Positions 56,761-64,000 of a stretch of 64,000 nucleotides of DNA are shown one piece after another. The notes under the pieces were generated by a model, which had not been told where the DNA came from, did not search any database, and saw nothing but the letters and a program-made list of their open reading frames with translations. The stretch comes from Serripes groenlandicus (lineage: Eukaryota; Mollusca; Bivalvia; Cardiida; Cardiidae), in the NCBI GenBank assembly GCA_031761405.1, contig JASEVX010000013.1, forward strand, positions 51,086,956 through 51,150,955, in the 5' to 3' direction. A program made the position numbers and the translations under genes. The stretch's first letter is position 1. Each line of letters opens with the position of its first letter.

Positions 56761-57049
56761 AAACAAAATATAGATGTATAAGGATTGTCTCAGTCTTAAC
56801 TGTACGCAGTTGTATTAGGATGTGCTTCCGAAGTCGACATAAAATGGTATTGAAAAAGTTTTCTCAATACGAAGAGTTCGTGTACTGGTTAGAATTCCAG
56901 AAATTAAACATCGAGAGTGATTTATAATCGTTGTACTATATTTATAATCTATAATATATATAACTTGATCGAAATTTCTAATCACTCATAATTACAATTA
57001 GAAAACGATTAGATACATACTGACTTTTATTTATCATCCGGAAAAAAAA

Positions 57050-57185
57050 TCGCTGAGCCGGGGTTCGAACTTGGATACTTGGATGGAAAGCCAACGTCGT
57101 ATCGACTGAATTATCGCTGATCCACAGCGTATCTACAGAAGCAACGTTGGAATGACCTGGTTTCGAACAGAAAAGAGTTTGATAT
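57050..57185 (-). repeat. tRNA-like SINE fragment, minus strand
   Basis: Reverse complement of 5630-5745: gatcagcgataattcagtcg, atacgacgttgg, ccaagttcgaaccccggctc as B-box part, and the flank ccaggtcattccaacg. Confidence 0.6.
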
Positions 57186-57360
57186 GACTTTGTACCGACG
57201 CAGGCAAATATGTTTCTAGCATGGTCGAAAAGTCCCGAGTGTCCGTGTATATATAACGTGAAACGTTTAATAAAGTTTCATGTTGGAAATACAAATTACC
57301 TTATTTGAAACTGCCAATGACCATGTCTATGTACACGTAACACTACAACATAAACATGTT

Positions 57361-57610
57361 ACGCCGATTTGAAATAATCGTTCAGCTGTATGACGGCGGT
57401 TCCTTGGTAAGTTGCATAAACTGCTGGTCCACTTATCCTGACACCAGCGAGACAGTGGTTACTCTCATCCACAGTCTCGAGGGGCCAAGGAGGGAAAGCC
57501 ATAATTACCGTTTCCTAAAGTATTTGGTATGACCTGACCAAGGATCTAACCCGCTACCACTCGCACCGATACATACGCTCTTCCATTACACAAATGAGGC
57601 CGTTTAAACA
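57361..57610 (-). mobile_element. tRNA-derived SINE, minus strand
   Basis: Minus-strand order: a decayed tRNA-like head (57610-57535, gtaatggaagagcgtatgta), ttggcccctcgagactgtgg, gtcaggataagtggaccagc, gcaacttaccaaggaaccgc and catacagctgaacgatt. Same family as 18310-18480 and 52690-53000. 57611-58200 has nothing recognised; 58380-58520 is an old copy of 56160-56290. Confidence 0.65.
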
Positions 57611-58639
57611 TACCAAAGTATAAAGCCAATATAGAACAGAGCTATAAGAGACTTAACAAGGTATGTGGGACAGGGTTTAACAAACTGGTATCATAATATT
57701 GTGAAATCCGATATCCTACAAATAGGGCTTTGTTATATGATTAACCAAAATCCATTGTTAACATACACATTAATACTATTGTTTTAAATCGCTCCGTTAT
57801 CTTTAGGTCAAGAATTTGAAAAAGGTCAGAGCATTAGCATTTCCTTCATTTTATTGTAAAAGTCGAGATCAATATTACTACTATACTTAGACAAGTAATT
57901 GAGAACGGCCATTGTATAAATTCACACGATAGACACGGTGTTTTTAATCATACCGTTTTATCATCATTATTATTATTATTTATTGTTATCATTATCAATA
58001 ACCATAAAAATAATTATTATCAGTTTTAATATTATGAGAAGAGTCATTTGAAATTCATTTATTATGTGATTTCTTAAAACGATTGCAATCATTTTTGGTA
58101 GCGGATAAATGTTTTCAAATCAATTTATCGTAACTTAAGCCTGGTAAGTGTTAATTCTGAATTTGTCAATTATATCTATCAATTATAAACCTTTCCCATA
58201 TACAATCAATCTGTTGAAAACATCTAGGCCAAACTATACAAAATCATTAAATAGGAAGAATGACTAGTGAAAACAGTCGAACATACTTAATACTGGCAAA
58301 AGGTTTAACTGCCGAAGATCGTCTGCCTCAACGACGTTAAAACACGTCTGCTCATGGACAATGGTTATACGAATAGGTTGTCGTCTGCACTGTTGGTTTC
58401 AAGATAAGATAGTCTGTTGATATTACTCAGCAAAATTGACCTGGCAATGACATTGTACCATAATACAATTTAGTGAAAATGAATTAAACTCGGACTAATG
58501 AATACATCATTCTGACACCTGCGCTCGATAATAGGTATAACAAGTATCTTCGTGAATGGTTTTATGACCCAGTATCCCTATCGACAGAAACGCTAAAACA
58601 ATAACGAACGAACCATGTCCGACTATATACTCCAAACAT

Positions 58640-59740
58640 AGAATAATTACAACAAATATTTTTACGAATTTAAACCTTCTTCTTAACGAGTTATTTCTTC
58701 ACGTCCATGCTTGTTAATGTTTGTTCGCCTTCTCGAATTACATATTCAATGACAACCCTTTCTAACATATGACACATTTGCATTAGTCAATTTTGAAACA
58801 TAGATTTGCACCACAATTGGAAAACTATACAAATATAGAAATATTAAATAGAGTGGAAAACACTGAGGGAAAAGGGTAAACACGTCTGCTGATGCGTCTG
58901 TGTTCAGAAAAGGGTAAACACGTCTGTTGATGCGTCTGCGTTCAGAAAAGGGTAAACACGTCTGTTGATGCGTCTGCGTTCAGAAAAGGGTAAACACGTC
59001 TGTTGATGCGTCTGCGTTCAGAAAAGGGTAAACACGTCTGTTGATGCGTCTGCGTTCAGAAAAGGGTAAATCGAGTTTAGCTTCAGGTAGAAAATGTATT
59101 TATTGGTTCAGTGGTTTCCCCCTTTTTGTATGCAGACAAATATTTTATCGTCCCCTGATCACTCCAGCGACTTTTGGTGAATCTGCAGCATACCACGTTT
59201 AAAACCATGGTTAACAAGGAAAGATATCGTTAAGAAACAAATCAAATGTACCTTTTCCCCAAAATATTTTCCCGATTAAGTATCTTATTTACATTTTAGA
59301 TTGTCAGCACTGTATTCAATGTTAATAAGGTAACAAGCGGTAATCAGCCCACCAAATATCGATTAAGTGTAATTTTAAACTTGAAAATATTAGATTTTAG
59401 TTTGACAATTATATGCATTATCGATGTAACATCCTTTTTCAAATACAATAACAAGTGCAGAAGACGAATTTGAAAACATCTCGACAAAACTATTGAAAAT
59501 CACAACAAACGAAAGAATACATATTTCAATGACAAAACTGTGGCAAAATAGTCCTCTGCCTCAGATGCATTAAACAACGATTGTTTATTTACGCACTTAT
59601 AGTTTTCGATCAGATTTTCTGTTATTATTACTCGACATAATTGACCTGATCCTAACCTTTGTATAAAGATACTGTGAAACTTAATTAACGGCAGACTAAT
59701 GAATTCATTACTCGGACAAGTTCGACATTATTCGGACTTA
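58640..59740 (-). repeat. Inverted-duplication arm 2, second part (copy of 55385-56300)
   Basis: Nearly parallel to 55385-56300 in the same orientation (gcgtccatgcttgttaatgt, gattaagtgtaattttaaac, attgacctgatcctaacctt). Together with 54655-56320 it gives two plus-strand copies for one reverse copy at 13801-15300. A minisatellite has grown inside it. Confidence 0.85.
58870..59062 (+). repeat. 38-bp minisatellite, five copies
   Basis: Unit: aaaagggtaaacacgtctgt, tgatgcgtctgcgttcag. The copies are almost identical, so the expansion is recent. The parallel stretch at 55595-55640 has a single unit. Confidence 0.93.
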
Positions 59741-59744
59741 CGAA

Positions 59745-61325
59745 CGTATCATGTCTACTAATATACAACAATCCATACAAACTTACGAACGTACAGCGTC
59801 TAACAATATACACCAACACAGGAGTACTTACGAGCCTACAGTGTTTACCTATATACACTAACTCATTAGCACTTACAACGTACAGTGTCTAACTATATAC
59901 ACCAATACACGTGTACTAACGAACGTATCGTGTCTATCTAAAAAAACATCAACCCATAAACACTTACGAACGTACAGTCGCTAACTATATATACTAACAC
60001 ATGAGTTCTTACGAAAGTACCGTGTGTACCTATATACATCAACCCATGAACACTTACGAACGTAGAGTGTCAAACTATATACACCAACACATGAGTACTT
60101 ACGAACGTACCGTGTGTACCTATATACATCAACCCATGAAAACCTATGAACGTACAGTATCGTATTATACACACCAACACACGAGTACTTACGAGCGTAT
60201 AGTGTTCATCCATATACATCAACTCACGAGCACTTACGAACGTATCGTGTCTACCTATAAATAAATTAACCCATACACACTTACAAACGTACAGTGTATA
60301 TCTACATACACCAACACAAGAGTACTTACGAACTAACAGTGTTTACCCATATACACCAACTCACGAGCACTTACGAACGTACCATGTGTACTTATATACA
60401 TCACCCCATAAACACTTACGAACGTACAGTGAAAAGCAATATACACCAACACAGAAGTACGTACGAACCTACAGTGTTTACCTATATACACAAACTAATT
60501 AGCACTTACGAACGTACCGTGTCTACCTATATACATCAACCCATAAACACTTAAACGTCTAACACTAAAACCATATACACCGACACACGTGTACTTACCG
60601 TGTTTACCTATATACATCAACACATAAACACTTACGAACGTACAGTGTCTAACTGTATACATCAACACATTAACTATTACGAGCGTACCGTGTTCACCTA
60701 TATACATCAACCCATAAACGCTTTCGAACGTACAGTGTCAAACTATATACACCAACACATCAGTACTTACGAACATACCCTTTGTATCTATATACATCAA
60801 CACATAAAGACTTACGAACGTACAGTGTCTAACTATATACAGAAACACACGAGTACTTACTAACGTACCGTGTCTACCTATATACATCATCCTATAAAGA
60901 CTAACGAACGTACATGGGCTAACTATATACACCGACACATGAGTACTTACGAAAGTACCGTGTGTAGCTATATACATCAACCCATAAACACTTACGAAAG
61001 TAGAGTTTCTAACTATATACACAAACACACGAGTACTTACGAACGCACAGTGTCTAATTATATACACCAACCCACGAGTACTGACGAACGTACAGTGTAT
61101 AACTATATACAACAACCCATAAACACTTACCAACGTACCGTGTCTACCTATACAACCAACCCATAAACACTTACGAATGTAGCTTGTCTACCTTTTTACA
61201 TCAACACAAAAGCACTTACAAACGTACATGTATACATATATACATCAACCCATAAACACTTACGAACGTGCAGTGTCTTACTATATACACCAACTCACAA
61301 CAATTTACGATCGTACACATCTACC
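59745..61325 (-). repeat. 45-bp satellite, about 35 copies, inverted relative to 12640-13800
   Basis: Plus-strand unit: acttacgaacgtaccgtgtc, tacctatatacatcaaccca, taaac. This is the reverse complement of the array at 12640-13800. Two alternating variants, one with caacccataaacac and one with accaacacacgagtac, suggest a 90-bp higher-order unit. Open frames (repeat TYERTVSTYIHQP-N on plus) are by-products of a period divisible by three. Confidence 0.93.
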
Positions 61326-61645
61326 TATTGTTAAAACAAAATATAAACAATAAGAAAACCCTACTCAGTATTCAGATAGAAGTAGCAAGTTAAATGTATT
61401 AAAAACTAAATAAGCTAAATGTGAGTAAGGTGTATTTATTTTTTCTAAACAGAATAAAAGATAAATTGCAAGCAATACAGAACATCTGATTTATATTTAG
61501 AATTTCATCAAGTTACTTGAAAAACTTATTGTATGAATTTGCAAAACAAGGAAAAGAATTGTAAAACGATGTATATGTAAATAAGAATATAAACAATTGA
61601 GGAAACCAATCCTGAGCGCTTGGCAGGCAAAGATATAACTACAAA
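61326..61645. other. No gene seen
   Basis: AT-rich, no recognised feature. Confidence 0.4.
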
Positions 61646-61649
61646 TTTA

Positions 61650-61740
61650 AGTGTTTTGTATGACCCAGCCGGGGAAACAAACCAGTAACTTCTAGTACCG
61701 AGGCGGACGCTCTACCATAACACCACTGATAAGGTCACTT
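61650..61740 (-). repeat. tRNA-like SINE head, minus strand
   Basis: On the minus strand: agtggtgttatggtagagcg, tccgcctcggtactagaag, and a B-box-like region ending ccccggctgggtcatac. It closely resembles the head at 52917-53000. Confidence 0.6.
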
Positions 61741-61909
61741 ACATATTGTATATGAGTCGCGTCTGGCGCTTTTAGTATGATTTTGTCACCGCCATGTAAT
61801 CATAAATATTCAAACTGGTTGTAAAATAAATGGATGCAGTTCGAGATTGTTACCAAAAGGTACATCTTGGAATAAAATACATAGTTTTTCGCAGACTAAA
61901 ATTAGGACA

Positions 61910-62110
61910 AATGCGCGTTGGACGCGACTCCTGCATCAGCCGCGTCAGTCAAAAGGGCGGATTTTTTGTTTTCCCCTATTGGTATCAATCAAACGATTAT
62001 TAGAGAGAATCAATGGAGCTTTAAAATAACATATACTTATGTCTTACAGCGGACAGGAACGATCACGGTGCTTTACGTTCCTGACGTGTCAAACTAATGG
62101 AGGTACTTAA
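61910..62110 (+). repeat. Direct repeat of 56560-56760
   Basis: See 56560-56760. Both follow an inverted-duplication arm unit, so the tandem duplication probably included them. Confidence 0.75.
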
Positions 62111-63064
62111 TCGAAGCTAGCTTTTCGGTCATTCTAAAGGTGCTGAACTCCAGAAAAAAGATATTATAGTCAAAATCAAAGTTTCAAAACTGTTCAAAAG
62201 TTGACTTGAAATATTAGAGGCATAATTCTGGGATAAAATAAGAGTAATAATAATTTCACTTTTCTGTACCATAAACATCTAAATAGTGGTAGTTAATGCT
62301 TCATTTTTACAGGGTAGACGTTTTGTACTTGTTCATGACTTTCGATTGACAATTTTTCAACATTTACTGCCAAAATAGTTTTGAACTACTTATTACTAAC
62401 TGTGTTGTCACTATTTATTTGCAGAACTTTCAACTATTCAAGATTTTGATCTCCATCTGGAGCACCTTAAACGTTGAATGTTAGGAATACAATAATTTTG
62501 AAAGGTTTTACCTCTGCGTAGCTATGACAACAACAGTTCTGCATGAATCATATCTATTTAAGCTAGGCTGTTTCATGATTATTTACGTTAAGTTTAAATG
62601 ATAGTGATACAGTAGTATAGACGAAATGATTTAAGGAAGTGTTGGATGGCGATGGACTAGCGATTGACTGGTGGTTAGTGGTGATATAACATCACATTTT
62701 GTTTAAACCACACATAATGCTCATCAACATGTGAGCTAGCTAATAATCCTGACTGCAATATTGTTCAATCCATCAATATGGCTTGACAATCTTTTTTGTG
62801 TGGAAGAAACACTCATAGCAAACTTCTTTGAATCAGATAAGCAGATACAACGGAGAAGGAGTTAAAACAATTGTCTTATTACCCCGTTTCGTGCCGTTAT
62901 GTGACTGTGTTTTAAACCAATTAAAATGACGTTGATATAATCTATTCTAGAGCCACACTAAAGGAGCTGCTAATCTATCCAGAGTCAAAACAAGTTCTAG
63001 CTGCATTTTCACAGTATTGTACGGTGTCCTGTTGGGGCCAGCGTGTTTTTCTGTGGACGGCCTC
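62111..63064. other. No gene; old repeat traces
   Basis: 62750-62870 has ttcaatccatcaatatggct and tgaatcagataagc, a faint copy of the internal unit of the repeat at 11370. No coding region recognised. Confidence 0.45.
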
Positions 63065-63345
63065 TTATCGTGGGCAAAAAAAAAACGCGCCGATTTAACT
63101 TAAATCCGCGCACTTTTTTTTAAGGCTGTTTATATAGGATTCTATAGAGAATCCAGCAGAATTTTGTCGAAAAAATATGCGATATTTTAAAAATAAAAAC
63201 GCGCATCTTTTTTTCATGGTTGCCAAAACATCAAACTGAAAAAAAAGAGTGCGCGGATTTAACTTAAATCCGCGTACTTTTTTTTCTCGGTCACAAACGG
63301 AGGAAACATACGGAGTGAAACTTCCCTCGACACCGTTGGCCATAT
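63065..63345. repeat. Repeat with near-palindromic gatttaacttaaatccgcg blocks
   Basis: The block cgatttaacttaaatccgcg followed by a T-run occurs at about 63091 and 63255. Between them is aaaaacgcgcatcttttttt. The part 63290-63345 reads on the minus strand as a possible short N-terminal frame (MANGVEGSFTPYVSSVCDRE), which I cannot support as a gene. Confidence 0.5.
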
Positions 63346-63480
63346 TCTAGGTCTTACACCACTAAATCCATTGCACTACAAAACGAGTATCCTGAGCTGT
63401 GTGTGTATCTTGTCTCATTCGTGAATGTTATTGATTTAGAGCTTCAAAAAATTAAACCATTTCCCTCGTATTTACGCTTA

Positions 63481-64000
63481 TTGAAGCAGAGACAGAGACA
63501 GAGAGAGAGACAGAGCGAGAGAGAGAGATAGAGACAGAGAGAGAGAGAAAGAGAGAGAAAGAGAGAGAAAGAGAGAGAAAGAGAGAGAAAGAGAGAGAGA
63601 CAGAGACAGAGAGACACAGATACAGAGAGAGAGAATGAGACAGAGAGAGAGATAGAGAGAGAGAGACACACACAGACAGAGACAGAGACAGAGAGAGAGA
63701 GAGACAGAAAGAGAGAGAGAGAGACAGAGACAGATACAGAGATAGACACAGAGAGAGACAGAGACAGAGAGAGACAGAGACAGAGAGAGACAGAGACAGA
63801 CATAGACAGAGACAGAGAGAGAGATAAAGATACAGAGACAGAGACAGAGAGACAGAGAGATACAGAGACATAGAAAGAGAGAGAGACATATACACACAGA
63901 GACACACACACAGACAGAGACATAGAGACATAGACACAGAGAGAGACAAAGATAGAGAGACAGAGAAAGAGACAGAGATAGAAAGACAGAGAGGCAGACA
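63481..64000 (+). repeat. GA/CA-rich microsatellite
   Basis: gagaga and gacaga motifs fill the last 520 bp and run off the window. All minus-strand frames in it (Ser/Leu repeats) are artefacts of low complexity. Confidence 0.97.

Noticed and set aside
59981..61166. Several frames with TYERTVSTYIHQP repeats
   Set aside because: Same satellite in reverse orientation; by-product of the period.
63095..63343. Minus-strand 82-residue frame starting MANGVEGS
   Set aside because: Most of it is repeat sequence; no homologous domain or splice support seen.
63444..63949. Three long Ser/Leu/Cys frames on the minus strand
   Set aside because: Low-complexity GA/CA microsatellite; all three frames are open at once.

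Overview
This window is eukaryotic and most likely from a bivalve mollusc. The evidence is spliceosomal introns, many satellites and minisatellites, tRNA-derived SINEs, THAP- and YqaJ-bearing DNA transposons, and dispersed repeats of the type common in bivalve genomes (heads with a ggccatgatggcc hairpin followed by gctcacctg, tails with acgacggacgccggac). The species cannot be named from sequence alone. Most short open frames here are antisense or satellite by-products; only a few real coding units exist.

The host genes are a small family of Mab-21/cGAS-like receptor (cGLR) nucleotidyltransferases. There is one intact gene (A, minus, 20640-22757, 705 aa), one nearly complete copy with two mutually compensating frameshifts (B, plus, 49363-51441), one badly decayed copy (minus, 6590-8465), and one N-terminal stub cut off by a MITE-like repeat (minus, 2090-2361). 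A, B and the stub keep the same probable splice acceptor exactly 11 nt before the ATG, so the family spread by DNA duplication and not by retroposition. A and B point away from each other. Their downstream flanks carry the same repeats in mirror order (13.8-15.7 kb against 54.66-56.3 and 58.64-59.74 kb, then a 45-bp satellite at 12.6-13.8 kb and 59.7-61.3 kb). The centre of the window is therefore the spacer of a large, eroded inverted duplication.

Mobile elements: 1-1456 is the 5' part of a non-LTR retrotransposon (minus; ORF1 with zinc knuckles, running off the window). 28583-35519 is a nearly complete but dead ISL2EU-like DNA transposon with 21-bp TIRs and an AT target duplication. It holds a spliced THAP/DDE transposase (plus) and a convergent spliced SAP-SWIM-YqaJ nuclease gene (minus). 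38166-40133 is a TGT...ACA-ended element with long, palindrome-rich TIRs and only the cysteine-rich tail of an integrase-type protein. There is a 271-bp SINE with a 13-bp target duplication (25884-26154), several tRNA-headed SINE pieces, and small MITEs.

Tandem arrays fill much of the rest: 47-bp (3.6, 24.1 and 24.9 kb), about 165-bp (8.7-10.4 kb), 45-bp (two loci), about 60-bp (16.4 kb), about 150-bp (18.6-19.9 and 38.9-39.8 kb), about 137-bp and about 68-bp (36.6-38 kb), a 6.5-kb array of a 44-bp unit (41.9-48.46 kb), about 78-bp (51.5 kb), 38-bp (58.9 kb) and a GA/CA microsatellite at the right end. An assembly gap of 200 N lies at 48801-49000.
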